Of a DNA stretch of 64,000 nucleotides, positions 1 to 9,975 are shown piece after piece. The notes beneath the pieces were generated by a model that searched no databases, was not told the DNA's origin, and saw nothing but the letters and a program-made list of their open reading frames with translations. Positions within the stretch are counted from its first letter, which is position 1, and each line of letters opens with the position of its first letter. This DNA comes from Plantago ovata (taxonomy: Eukaryota > Streptophyta > Magnoliopsida > Lamiales > Plantaginaceae), in assembly GCA_028274465.1 (NCBI GenBank), contig CM051455.1:87874871-87938870 (forward strand), read 5' to 3'. The translations under genes and the position numbers were made by a program.

Positions 1-626
1 AAGATACAATGTTACCGAAGGTTGTCAATCTCCGAAGAATCACGATCTTACAAGCTCCAAAACGCTAAGAAAAAGTATCTCCTAAGCTAAGAACCCCAGA
101 ACAGGCTCTGGACAATTGCTACCTTAAACTAATGAGAAAGGTGAGAGAAAAGGTCTGAGAAAGTATGAAAAATGGAGAAAACTGAGCAACTATATATAGT
201 GATTCGGCAGGTGTGGGGCGAGTCGCCCCACACACCGGGCGATTCGCCCTACGTCCCGGGAGACTCGCCTGGGACCTCCAGCCGGCCATATACGCGTTTT
301 CGATGCGTTTTTGGATTTCTTCTCCTTTTCGGACTCGGTTTTTGCCTTCTAGTGACCTTTTAGCCTTCAGACTCGATTCCTAGACTTCAAATCCTATCCG
401 AAATCTTCTGGATACTCCAAATAGGCCTTCGGAACACCAATTCCTTGTCTACTTTAATATAATTGCCCGAAAAACCTCGTTTTTCACTCAAAACCTGTAA
501 AATACAAACTAAAGGGAAACGTGACACTATTCTAATAAAATGCACTAAAATATAGCTAAATTAACATAGAGGATAGCTAAATTGGTGAAAAAAGACTCAA
601 ATGAAATGTAAAATACACATTCATCA
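1..626 (-). repeat. Ath-A 3' LTR, truncated by the window edge
   Basis: It ends at 626 in TGATGAATGTG (minus sense), the start signature of every LTR of this family here, and matches 49640-50284 of the other Ath-A LTR. It carries a TATATATAG box near 189-197 and three GC palindrome units at about 215-275. The partner LTR has four such units. Confidence 0.9.
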
Positions 627-645
627 AACTCACCAAACCGAACCT
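627..645 (-). other. Polypurine-tract region of Ath-A
   Basis: Directly next to the 3' LTR the minus strand is purine-biased (GGTTTGGTGAGTT); Ath-C copies read TTTGGGGAGTT at the same place. This is the expected site of plus-strand priming. The tract is weak and interrupted by T. Confidence 0.55.
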
Positions 646-2031
646 TTGCTTGTCCTCAAGCAACTAAGCTAGACTCTAATGCAAAAAACAATGCAACACA
701 AAAATGGAGTCTCATGCCAAATGAAATGAACTAATCTATTGAATCTATCAAAAAACATATGAACAAAAACCATACAAATCATAACATGAATATAGGTTGA
801 AGAATGCCTCGATTAACTCATACACATTCACATAAGCACTTATGTCAAGACAAGATAGTCTCTCGTAACATTCTCTACCTGGACCTAGTCAGTGACGACG
901 TAATGAAACATGTTAAAATACGAATGGTTGCCCCGTGCCTATGAAACTGAGGACTTACTACTGTTCACCAAGTTAAGACTTTTCCTCAAAGAGGTCGAAC
1001 CAATACTGGCTCTCATCAAACGAAGGAGGGTTCCCTAAAAAAGATAACACTCCCCTATTCTACCCATCTCTCAGGCAAAGCCTTAAGCTATTCACCACTT
1101 CCTGAATGGCAGGACGAGGGTGGTCTAGAACATATGACACTCAAACAAAAAGTCAAAAATTACAACACGATTACGAACAAAATTGAAAAATGAGACAACA
1201 CTTTGCTAAACTGCTTTTTGGCTGTTTTTTGGACCCTTCTTTGCTTTTTTGGGGTCTTTTCTTTTATTCTTTTTTTTTCTTTTCCAGTTTTTTTTTTCTT
1301 TTTTCTGGAATTTTCCTTTTTCTCTTTTTTTTTTCGATTTTTTTAGCCAGCAGTAGCACAACGAAAAAGAAATAAAAGTGACACACAAACGACCTCCCCT
1401 AACCTATTCGAAAGAATAGGTTGCAAACAAAGGATCACACAATATCACACTACCTCCTTCCTAGGTATTTAGCAATCTCAAAGGAAGGTGAAGACTTGTT
1501 GCCTCTTAGGTACATAATTACTCGGGAAAACAACCACAAGACCCTAACATGCATCATCCTATTATAAAGGCCTTCGTTAACCGCAGTAGAGAAAACACCA
1601 CTAAGTGATGTCGAGACTACCAAGCTTAACTAAGTGCAATACATAAATGTGACAAGCCAAGCGAGAAAAACCTCAAACAAATTCATAGAGATTAAGCATA
1701 TGCTTAATGTCATAATTAGTTAATGTACCCAATAAAAAAGTTCAAAAAATTTGGCAATAAACTCCACATAAAACATGCAAGACTATCCTAGGATGAATGT
1801 AGTGTATGCAACCTAAAAACTAAGAAAGCAGTAAACGTGCAAATGCAAATGCAAAAAAAAAGATACCAATCAACACAAAGCAAAACAATACTTAACATCA
1901 TGGTTCACATCCCATCCCCCTCATGAAACTTAAGCTAGTCCCTAGCAAAAGAGAATGAGTAAATAAAAAGTGATACTAGATGTTATCGAACGGTTTTGCC
2001 TCGGTCGGCTGAGAGCGGACATGTGAAAAGA
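646..2031 (-). other. Ath-A 3' noncoding region
   Basis: No convincing gene. Conserved with Ath-B (44370-45835) and Ath-C (19419-20926), so it belongs to the family. It contains a homopyrimidine tract (plus strand, about 1215-1344) and one inverted-repeat hairpin at 1401-1422 (arms AACCTATTC and GAATAGGTT, loop GAAA on plus). Lysine- or phenylalanine-rich reading frames here only reflect the tract. Confidence 0.7.
1215..1344 (-). repeat. Homopurine (minus) / homopyrimidine (plus) tract
   Basis: About 130 bp almost purely C/T on the plus strand. Related tracts occur at the same place in Ath-C (about 20030-20158, 28665-28792, 35735-35869) and, as purines, in Ath-B (about 45128-45268). In element sense it is purine-rich, about 0.6 kb before the 3' LTR. 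Confidence 0.75.
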
Positions 2032-3330
2032 CTAGTTATCGGGATTGTTATCCCCATAATAGTCTCTCCACATGTCAGACAGGAGATCCTGTTGCCGCTG
2101 GATGAGCTGTTGTTGTTCCCACATTACCTGCCTCTCCTCTCGACGATGCTCCTCAATCATCTCCCAATCGCGGTTGCGCTGGGCAATGTGCCCGTCAAGG
2201 TCATGTCTCATTCCTTGGTCAGTAGTGGTCAAGGCTGCAACACTATCAGTGATATGGACCCGAAAATCAGAGAAGTCAAAACCTTGAGACCCATGTGGTG
2301 CTCGAGGCGGTGCATGTGGTGCTCTATGGACAAAAGGAATATCCGGGATAGGGGCTCGGCCATCATCAGCTTCCATAGCATCCTCATAATCATTTTCATT
2401 ATCTGAATCAGTCGGATGGAAGGGTGCTTCCACATCAGCAGCGGCAGCCGTGGGGCTCTTCATTTGATACCTAGTCAGCTGCACATCAATAGTCGAAAGT
2501 GAAAGGGCAACGACCTCGCAATCATCCTCATCAATGTCCTCGACCCCGTAATATTTGCAGTAGGCAGTGATGAAGCTCGGAAAAATGAAGGGCTTCTTCT
2601 TCTTCTCCCAATGGCGCTCATACTCGGCATACATGATGTGACCGATGTCGATTCGATGCTTGCCTATCAAGCAGTAGAGGAGCTCGGTATAATTCGGTTG
2701 TATCCAAGTGTCATTCTTCCTAGGGATCAAGTTAAAGATGCAGAATTTCATAACCACCTTAGCCTCGATGCTAAGGTCACTCTGATGGATCCGTGCAGGT
2801 TGTGCTCTGGTATCTGGATACCTATACTCCCTGTTGCAAATCACATCTGTGATGGCTCTTTCTATCCCCGTAGTGGCCCTTGAATACTCGTAGGCGTGGT
2901 TGCTTCCTGTGAACTCCCGTTGCCCAAAATGGATGAATGCAGAAATTGAGGCCGGCGCCCATGGAACAATTAGGCCTCGAACGAGTACCCCCTCCTTCTC
3001 CTCAAGATCAGTGAATCCAGCATAAAACTCATGGAGGAGGCTCATGTCGTACCCCTTGAATCTGTTGGAAGTATACCAACCCCAATTCCTTTTCCTCGCC
3101 AATCGGAAGAGCGTCTTGTACCCTACCATGTGAGCTACTTCATCGGGAATGTCTATCCTTCTGTCCGGTATAATCGATCTCCCACCTTGATCTAGCTCCG
3201 CTTCGAGCCTCTGTCGGACATCTATTGCGGCTAGAGACAACTCGTAAAGCTCGTTAGAAGGTTGGGAGCTTGATGCTACCCCCTTACCCTTCTTGCTTGA
3301 GCCAGCTTTCTTCGATCCTCGTGGAGCCAT
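2032..3330 (-). CDS. Second ORF of Ath-A (plant retroelement accessory protein)
   Basis: An open frame of 432 codons from the MAPRGSKKAG start. I prefer this ATG over one 18 bases upstream, because a conserved splice acceptor lies between them. The N-terminus is basic and serine-rich; the middle (about residues 75-260) has the NWGWYTSNRF...EFYAGF...VLVRGLIVPW pattern that I associate with the 'putative plant transposon protein' domain (often named Transposase_32) found in Athila-like and other large plant retrotransposons; an acidic, proline-rich linker and a Q/R-rich C-terminus follow. The family's function is unknown, and no transposase catalytic motif or membrane segment is visible. Ath-B and Ath-C have a different protein at this place. 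The frame is intact although gag of the same element is broken. Confidence 0.65.
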   Translation of the reverse strand: MAPRGSKKAGSSKKGKGVASSSQPSNELYELSLAAIDVRQRLEAELDQGGRSIIPDRRIDIPDEVAHMVGYKTLFRLARKRNWGWYTSNRFKGYDMSLLHEFYAGFTDLEEKEGVLVRGLIVPWAPASISAFIHFGQREFTGSNHAYEYSRATTGIERAITDVICNREYRYPDTRAQPARIHQSDLSIEAKVVMKFCIFNLIPRKNDTWIQPNYTELLYCLIGKHRIDIGHIMYAEYERHWEKKKKPFIFPSFITAYCKYYGVEDIDEDDCEVVALSLSTIDVQLTRYQMKSPTAAAADVEAPFHPTDSDNENDYEDAMEADDGRAPIPDIPFVHRAPHAPPRAPHGSQGFDFSDFRVHITDSVAALTTTDQGMRHDLDGHIAQRNRDWEMIEEHRREERQVMWEQQQLIQRQQDLLSDMWRDYYGDNNPDN

Positions 3331-3335
3331 GATTC

Positions 3336-3357
3336 CTACAAATAGCAATTAGTATCT
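3336..3357 (-). promoter_or_regulatory. Predicted 3' splice site before Ath-A ORF2
   Basis: The minus strand reads TACTAAT (branch-point-like), then a T-rich stretch, then TTTGTAG, and the ORF2 ATG follows within 10 bases. The same arrangement precedes the different ORFs of Ath-B (TACTAAC...TTTGCAG, 43477-43495) and Ath-C (GCTAAT...TTTGTAG, 21766-21788). This suggests ORF2 is made from a spliced subgenomic mRNA. The donor was not identified. Confidence 0.5.
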
Positions 3358-4430
3358 TGTATGACACAAAACAGACTTATGCATATGCAAATGCACGAGC
3401 GAACATACGATCGATATCTACAACAATCTAACTCCTAAAAACCCCATGTCTAGTCTAGCTACTTCAACATGCAACATATCAATGGAACTACTATATGCAC
3501 ATATCACATTATGCTCTTGCTAGACAACAAATAGCCTTGAATCATAAGGCTCAATTCATACCATAGTAGTAAAAAAATCTAGCATCATTAATCCTCAACT
3601 TCATCAATCTTGCGTTCTACCAACATGCCTATCATTATCACATCAACAAACACAAGTTTAAACATGGAATGAAAGGAAAAGATACATTGCATAACAAGAT
3701 ATAGATATCTAATAGCAAAATTCTCAAACCATCAAACCAAGCCTAATTGAACATGCAATTGATAGTGAATAACGTTTCTAATCACACAAATCATCAACCC
3801 ATACATCATACAAGGTTAATTGAAGCATAAATCAAAAAAACCCCAAATTTGAAAAATTAGGGTTCATGTGAGATTATCTCAAATCTGAAGATTGAATGAA
3901 CTAGGAAGAAATTTGTTCGGATGAAAGGAAAGAACACGTAATGGGCTTCGATTGAAGTTAAATAACACACAATTTGATGGAATAATGAAGATTTTATGAA
4001 GGATTGAAGAGATTTTGAAAATTTGGGAATTTTTGGAGTTAGAAGGTGAAAGAGATGAGAAAAATGGAGAAATGGGAGTCATCTCCCATTTTTCACCTGC
4101 TGGAACCACGGGGCGAGTCGCCCCTTGCGGAGCTCTCTGGACGTGCGGGGCGATTCGCCCCCCACCTCCTGAGGTGGGGAGACGAAAATTTTGAAAAAAT
4201 GCTGTTTTTTAATCCCCGAAAACCATTCTACTCAAAAAACCACTCGAAAAAGTTCACTCAAACACAAACATAAGCACATACGACACAGAGACGAATAAAT
4301 TCACATAAGAAAAGTAAATTGTTCCATGTATGAATGCATGCAATAAAGCGGTAAAAAAGCGATAAAAACTCCGGGTTGCCTCCCGGATAGCGCCATTGTT
4401 TATAGTCTTTGACTCGACTCCTTCTTGCGC
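3358..4430 (-). other. Ath-A gag-ORF2 spacer with GC palindromes
   Basis: No gene seen. It carries two exact 15-bp boxes, GGGGCGAGTCGCCCC at 4110-4124 and GGGGCGATTCGCCCC at 4147-4161, of the type found before the LTR TATA boxes. They lie about 0.8 kb upstream of ORF2 in element sense. The rest is A/T-rich and matches the Ath-B and Ath-C spacers. Confidence 0.6.
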
Positions 4431-4734
4431 CTAGCTCTTCTTCTTGAGGGTACTAGACTTCCCCTTCATGGATCTTCTCCTCATGCCACGAACCTGTGAA
4501 TAAGAATTAACATAGACAGCAAGACCACAGTAGTTAATAGTGTGAGAAGCATTGAAGTGATCAGGTGGATCAGATATGGCTCGCAACACATGTCGCTTGC
4601 CATCCATCTCAATGGTGCAAGTCCTTCAGTAGATGTCTATCACGGAGCGTAGTTTAGTCAAGAACGTTCGTCCCAAGAGAACGACATCCCCCATGCCAGG
4701 TGTAGACGCCGGCATAACTACAAAATTGGTGTAT
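4431..4734 (-). pseudogene. Ath-A gag-protease, 3' end
   Basis: Continuation of the gag-protease at 47075-48930 after the Ath-B insertion. It encodes the end of the aspartic protease domain (the GRTFLTKLRSVID-like stretch) and a basic tail ending at TAG (4431-4433). The frame meets a stop at 4629-4631, where the plus strand reads cttcagtag. It cannot be made as one protein because 42 kb of other elements lies in between. Confidence 0.75.
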
Positions 4735-6020
4735 TGATGAATGTGTATTTTACACTTTCATTTAAGTCTTTTTCACCTATTTTAGCTATCCTCTATGATA
4801 ATTTAGCTATATTTTAGTGCATTTTATTAGAATAGTGTCACGTTTCCCTTTAGTTTTTATTTACAGGTTTTGGTTGAAAAACGAAGATTTCTGGGCAATT
4901 ATATTGATGTTGACAAGGAATTGGTGTTCCAGAAGCCTATTTGGAGTATGTGAAGGTTTTCGGATAGGATTTGGAGTCTAGGGGTCGAATCTGGAGGTTA
5001 GAAGGCCACTAGAAGTCAGAAACCGAGTCCGAAAAGGGGAAGAAATCCAAAAATGCGTCGAAAACGCGGAATTCCGCGAATTTTACTCCCGGGCGAATCG
5101 CCCGGGACGTGGGGCGAATCGCCCCACACCAGGTGAATCGCCCGGTGTGTGGGGCCCTTCGCCCCGCACAAAGTCGAAGCCTATATATAGTTGCTCAGTT
5201 TTTCTCCGAAATTCATACTTTTCCAGACCTATTCTCTCACCTTTCTCTGTAGTTTTAGGTAGGAACTTCCCCGAGCCTGTTTTGGGGGTTCATAGCTTAG
5301 GAGACACTTTTTCATAACAGTTTGGAGCTTGTAAGATCGCGATTCTTCGGAGACTGACAACCTTCGGTAACGTTGTATCTTACAGTTTTTCTACTTATTT
5401 TTATATATCATTCAACATGTTTTCTTCTATGATTTCTGTTGATTGCATGACAACTATGAGAAGCTAAACTTATCATTGGTGGTAGTATGTGAATTCTTAG
5501 CGAAGGGTTGATAATCATGCTATTGGCTATATCGCGCATTATACTCCGTGTTATTGCTTATATCTTCGTATGTTGATTAATTATTATGCACAATTGGACC
5601 CTCGTCGACCTATGCATATCTATATCTTCGTAGTGTTGAATAATTACGGAACATAATTGGACAATAGTGTTGACCTGTCAGTATCTATATCTTCGTAGTG
5701 TTTAATAATTACAACAGGACAATTGATTGATCAAAGATCTCCATGCAAAACCAAGGAATTTACGCATGATTATTAACCCGTTATGTTTTGAAGGACCATG
5801 CTATCACCAATCTCCATTATCTGTTAGAAAAACCTTTGCTATTCTGTCTGCTGTTTTTATATTCTAAATTAAATTTGATAAAGCTAGTTATAGTCCTTAG
5901 AGAACGACACTCGAGGTCATTCTACTGCTACACTACGATTTTCGTTGTAGTCGTGAATTGCCTTTGGCTAAATAACAAATTTATTTGATTGATCCGGAAC
6001 TGGCAATCCCGCGTTCATCA
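4735..6020 (+). repeat. Ath-B 5' LTR
   Basis: 1286 bp, from TGATGAATGTG to GCGTTCATCA, so it starts TG and ends CA with an imperfect terminal inverted repeat (TGATGAA/TTCATCA). The left flank is the TSD TGTAT and the right flank is the primer site. It contains GC palindrome boxes and a TATA box. The A/T-rich second half has repeats of the type TATATCTTCGTAGTGTTGAA (about 5560-5710). Confidence 0.92.
5088..5190 (+). promoter_or_regulatory. Ath-B LTR promoter: GC palindromes plus TATA
   Basis: Two near-perfect palindromes, CCCGGGCGAATCGCCCGGG (5088-5106) and GTGGGGCGAATCGCCCCAC (5109-5127), and two degenerate ones (about 5129-5167) lie directly upstream of TATATATAG (5182-5190). The position suggests a binding-site cluster for a dimeric factor, with transcription starting about 30 bases past the TATA box; this is inference. 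Confidence 0.65.
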
Positions 6021-6023
6021 AAT

Positions 6024-6041
6024 TGGCGCCGTTGTCGGGGA
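6024..6041 (+). other. Ath-B primer binding site
   Basis: TGGCGCCGTTGTCGGGGA starts 3 bases after the LTR. It corresponds to the 3' end of plant tRNA-Asp, the usual primer of Athila elements; Ath-A and Ath-G read ...GTTGCCGGGGA. Confidence 0.85.
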
Positions 6042-6165
6042 CTATACTCCTTTTTTCTGTTTAATTTGTTTATATTTTCAGCATTCAATTCCTAATTCTA
6101 TTAGTTTTAGTTTTCCTTTTTAATCTCTCTCTGATACTGCTTTCCTAGTCTGATACAGAAAGTGT
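6042..6165 (+). other. Ath-B leader
   Basis: A/T-rich untranslated leader between primer site and gag ATG, with no gene. The related leader in Ath-A is 48931-49055 and in Ath-C 24993-25140. Confidence 0.6.
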
Positions 6166-8320
6166 ATGCCACATACACGATCTAGAGGAACACCGCTTGC
6201 TGATTCAATTGCTGAGATCGACAGAGTCTACCACCAGAGAAGGCGACTACTTCAAAGGTGTGCACTAGAGGAAATAGAGGATACCGATTTCTCTGAATCT
6301 CTACACAGTCATTTCAAGGAAATCGACGGAATGGCAGAAGCTAGACCACTGAAAGCATGGGTTCAACCCACTAAGGATCGTATGAGGGGACCGGTGATTG
6401 TTCTTTCGTCTGCAACTCGAGATCTGGAAATCAAGAACCACGGATTCCAACAACTTCCGAGGTTCTATGGCTTAGCAAGGGAAGATGTGATGGGGTACTT
6501 GCACGATATCGATGATTTCGTCAACCAACTACCATGACCCGGAGCTGAAATAACAACGGATGAGTTACGGATGAAGGTTTTTGCTATGGGGCTTGGCGAC
6601 AGAGCCAAGTCATGGTTGAGTTCTCTACCAGCAGCCTCGCTGGACACATGGGAGAAGGTTTTTTCAGCTTTCATGGAAAAATACTTCCCTCACACCCTGA
6701 CTACCGCGCTCAAGGCGCAAATCACTGGATTCAAACAAGACTATGATGAGACCATCTACACCGCGTTTGAGAGATTCCAAGATCTCACGAACAAGTGCCC
6801 TCACCATGGTTTTGAACTTTCTGACCTAGTCCAACACTTCTACAATGGACTAACCTTCGAGAACCAACAAGTGGTGGATTTCCAATGCCGAGGCAATATT
6901 TGGGAGGAAACCGCAGAAGCCGCCTGGGCAGTTTTCGAAAGGCTTGCTAAGGGTTCGCAGTTCAAGGACCCAAGGGCGATGGTTAGGAGACGTGGACCTG
7001 AAGCTCCACCGACTCAAGAAGCCCCTATGTATAGGAGGAATGGGGATCAATTCGAGTGCTTTACCAACGAATTGAAGCAAGTCCTCAAGAGCGCCACCGG
7101 AACAACTGTTTCGAACGAAGTATGCCGAATATGCAAGAACTATGGGCATGGGGCTCATATGTGTAGATCGGAGCTTGCGTACGATGATGGCAACTGGGCT
7201 CGAGGAGGCGAAGAGGAAGCCTTTGCTACAGAGTTTGGTACTCAAGAAGCTAGCTACGGACAAGACAGTAGGAATCCTCGAGGTGGATTTTGGAGAAGAG
7301 GGTTCCGAAACAATCAAGGATATGCACCGGCTAACGAAACTTATGGCCCTAACCAAGATCGTAGTAGGCTAAACTATGGTAATGATCACTGCGAAAACCC
7401 TGCTCTGAAAGAGCCACCGAAGTCGAAGTCGGCTCAACTGATGGAGAACTTGCAAAAGATGGTTGATCACACCCAAAGTTTTCTCAAACGTTATGAAGAA
7501 GATTTTGAGAAGACTAGATCGAGACTTGATAGGTTGGAAGAGAGCACTAGGCTTGCCCACCAAAAGATGCAAGAGTTGATCGACCGAGGAGCAAGTAGGG
7601 AGCAAGGCAAGCTGCCTAGCAACACTGAGAAGTCGAACTCCATTACATTGGCTGGTGATCTACCTGATGAAATCACCATCAAAAAAGTTACTATGTGCGA
7701 GTGTTGCAAGAAGGAAGTACTCCCACAGGCTAAGGAAGAAGAGAAGGACATTGGTTCTGACGAGAGTGATGAGGAGCAAGAGGATCCCGAGCCACTCCCT
7801 AAAAGTTTCGATGTTAAGGTCGGGATTGGGGAACTTGAAGATGTCCGTGGCACACTAGACACGGGATCCTACTCTAACGTTCTCCCTTTGAATGTGTTTG
7901 AGAAGAGTAGCCTTGGAAAACTATCTGAGCATAGGGCTATTGTGCAACTGGCGGATGGATCCTTTGTGAGACCCGAAGGCGTTGTAAAAAATGTGTTTGT
8001 CAATATTGGTGAAGCTTCTGTATACACCAATTTTGTAGTTATGCCGACGTCTGCTCCTGGGACGGGGGATGTCATTCTCTTGGGGCGAACGTTCTTGACT
8101 AAGCTACGCTCCGTGATGGACATCTACCAAAGAACTTGCACTATTGAAGTGGATGGCAAGCAACACGTGTTGCAAGCCATATCTGATCCACCTGATCCGC
8201 CTGATATTTCTTACACTACTCACTACTGTGGTCTTGCAACCTATGTTCTTTCTTATTCACAGGTTCGTGGCATGAGGAGGAGATCCATGAAGGGAAAGCC
8301 CAGTACCCGCAAAAAGAAGA
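6166..8320 (+). pseudogene. gag: Ath-B gag-protease
   Basis: Capsid/nucleocapsid polyprotein fused to aspartic protease, about 718 codons in one frame with one TGA at 6535-6537. Order: N-terminal MPHTRSRG segment; retrotransposon gag domain (FSAFMEKYFPHT..., about residues 165-250); CCHC zinc knuckle CRICKNYGHGAHMC (C320, C323, H328, C333); coiled-coil/acidic linker; retropepsin-like domain with catalytic LDTGSYSNVLP near residue 563 and the later ILLGRTFL flap/dimer motif. Sire-D interrupts it just before its stop; the TAG resumes at 42399-42401. No polymerase follows. The other stop-free part runs from 6538 to the insertion. Confidence 0.88.
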
Positions 8321-9863
8321 TGTTAGGAAACTTGTAATTTTGATGAGCAATTAACCATGCTAAATTAAGGAAAGTCCAGTAATTAGTACTCTTAAGGTCC
8401 ATAGGAATTTAGAATTTTAAGGACATTGTAAAAGAGGAACGTTTGCTGATGACTTAGTTAGGTGCTAGATAAGTTATTTCTTTTGCGTATGATGTATTTT
8501 ATTTTCTGAAAAGAAAATAACTTATTGATGCTTAGCTTATGATGTATCTTATTTTCTGAAAAGAAAATAACCTATTGAAGCATTTGCTGAAGATATACTT
8601 TGTTTATTACAAACAAATTATTGAAGCAAATAGAAACCGCTCAGAATCTTGAAGACTTTTGAAGATCTGAAGACTTGAAGAATTTGAAGATCTGAAGACT
8701 AGAAGATTGCTGAAGACTGGTATCTACAAAGGCACGTGTTGCTCAGAAAGTGGAATATTCAGCAACAGCATTGCATAAGTGAAAATCTGAAAGACAGAGT
8801 AGGTTGTGCTTGCTGAAACTGAGACTGACCACTTGCTGATGGAACATATGTGACCTCTTGCTGAATGTACGTGAATTTGCGCTCCAATGTTACTGTTTGA
8901 ATTCTATTCAAATATGCATTAAATGCAAAGCATGCACGCGAAGGACATGAAGACTAGAAGACAAACAAAGACGATGTTGAAAGTACAAAAGCAAGATAGT
9001 GACATGTTAAGGAACAAAAGCCTTAGGATTTGAAATTCAAACGGCTCCTTACTTGCACTATATATAGAGGTCATCCGGCAAAGAGTTGAAGTGTGTCAAC
9101 AACGTGATCAAACTCTCACTTGTGCTTAAAACTCACAAACCTTCAAACACTCTTACTGCCATTGATCCGTTCCAAGACTTAAAGCTTGAAAAAGCTACTT
9201 GTGAAGAAGTAGAACAAACTCGGCTAAGAAATTAGTTAAGTGTTCTTTCTTTCGAACAAGAACAACTCTTGACACCAGAAACAATCAAACTTGTTTACTG
9301 CAAAGTATTCCAAGTTGTGTTTCTTAGATTACTTGTTGTAACTGAATAAGTTATAATTAAGTCATCTCACCCCAAAACTCTCTAACTGAAAATACACCCT
9401 TTCAGGCGTGATATTCAGGGGGAACTTAATCGAGCATAGTTTTGCTGATTAAAAGTACCAAGTTTGGTGGAGAAAAGGTTGAGTTCTCTTAGTGGATTCA
9501 GTCCTAGAAAGGACGAAGTGGATTAGTTGAGAGATTACGCCACTCTCAGATACCACTATAAAAGTGTTTGTGTGATTTACTTACTGTATTTAGCTTTCAG
9601 CAAATCATATCTGTCTGTATACAGTCACTCACTTCACTTGCTGAAAGAGCACTTATTGTATCAAAGACTTCCGCTCTCTGATTTTAAGTATCAGCAAACC
9701 AAGCTACTGTAACGTAACTTACGCTTGCTGAAAAAGTTAAGTATCAGCAAACTCATTACTGAAAAGTAATAAGTACTTGCTGAGAAAGTTTTAAACGACG
9801 AAAGTTAGAAAAGACTATTCACCCCCCCTTCTAGTCTTTTCTTGTTGTTTAAAGGGACCAACA
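8321..9863 (+). repeat. Sire-D 5' LTR
   Basis: 1543 bp, TGTTAGGAAACTTG to GGGACCAACA. It holds a run of about eight GAAGAC/T units (8651-8718), a TATA box at 9059-9066 and at least 14 copies of TTGCTGA counting both strands. Against the 3' LTR it has an internal deletion near 9490 and a smaller one near 9640, plus scattered substitutions. Confidence 0.93.
9059..9066 (+). promoter_or_regulatory. Sire-D LTR TATA box
   Basis: TATATATA followed by GAGG; the 3' LTR has TATAAATA at the same place (near 41484). It is the only strong TATA in the middle of the LTR. Confidence 0.6.
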
Positions 9864-9865
9864 AG

Positions 9866-9877
9866 TGGTATCCGAGC
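9866..9877 (+). other. Sire-D primer binding site
   Basis: TGGTATCCGAGC, two bases after the LTR. It differs by one base from TGGTATCAGAGC, the complement of initiator tRNA-Met used by most Copia elements; Sire-E has the unmutated TGGTATCAGAG (60428-60438). Confidence 0.85.
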
Positions 9878-9975
9878 AGGAGGTTCTTTAACCTTCTGCA
9901 CTGAACCTAGATCCCCTTAGGTGCTTTCCGTAAATCACTCTCACTTGATCAGTTTGGTAGTGCTTTGCTGACAGG

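Larger units (their letters stand above)
1..4734 (-). mobile_element. Ath-A, 3' half (outer Athila-like element)
   Basis: Minus-strand Ty3/gypsy-type element cut in two by Ath-B; the other half is 47070-50284. Read on the minus strand this half holds the end of gag-protease, a GC-box leader, a second ORF, a long 3' noncoding region and the 3' LTR, which runs off the window edge. The two halves join cleanly at the TSD TGTAT (4730-4734 and 47070-47074), and the joined gag matches the Ath-C copy across the junction. Visible length without Ath-B is about 7.9 kb. No reverse transcriptase, RNase H or integrase motif is seen between gag and the 3' LTR, so I infer a non-autonomous element. Confidence 0.85.

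Noticed and set aside
1190-1388. Phe-rich (plus) and Lys-rich (minus) frames, also near 20009, 28620, 35722 and 45030
   Set aside because: Direct products of the homopyrimidine/homopurine tract.
2032-3330. Reading the Transposase_32-like ORF as a DNA transposon
   Set aside because: No terminal inverted repeats or DDE motif, and it sits inside an LTR element; the domain name is historical.
6850-8123. Antisense frames of 84-168 codons opposite the gags (also 23083-24203, 31720-32840, 47680-48246)
   Set aside because: They mirror gag on the other strand in every copy and contain no independent motif.
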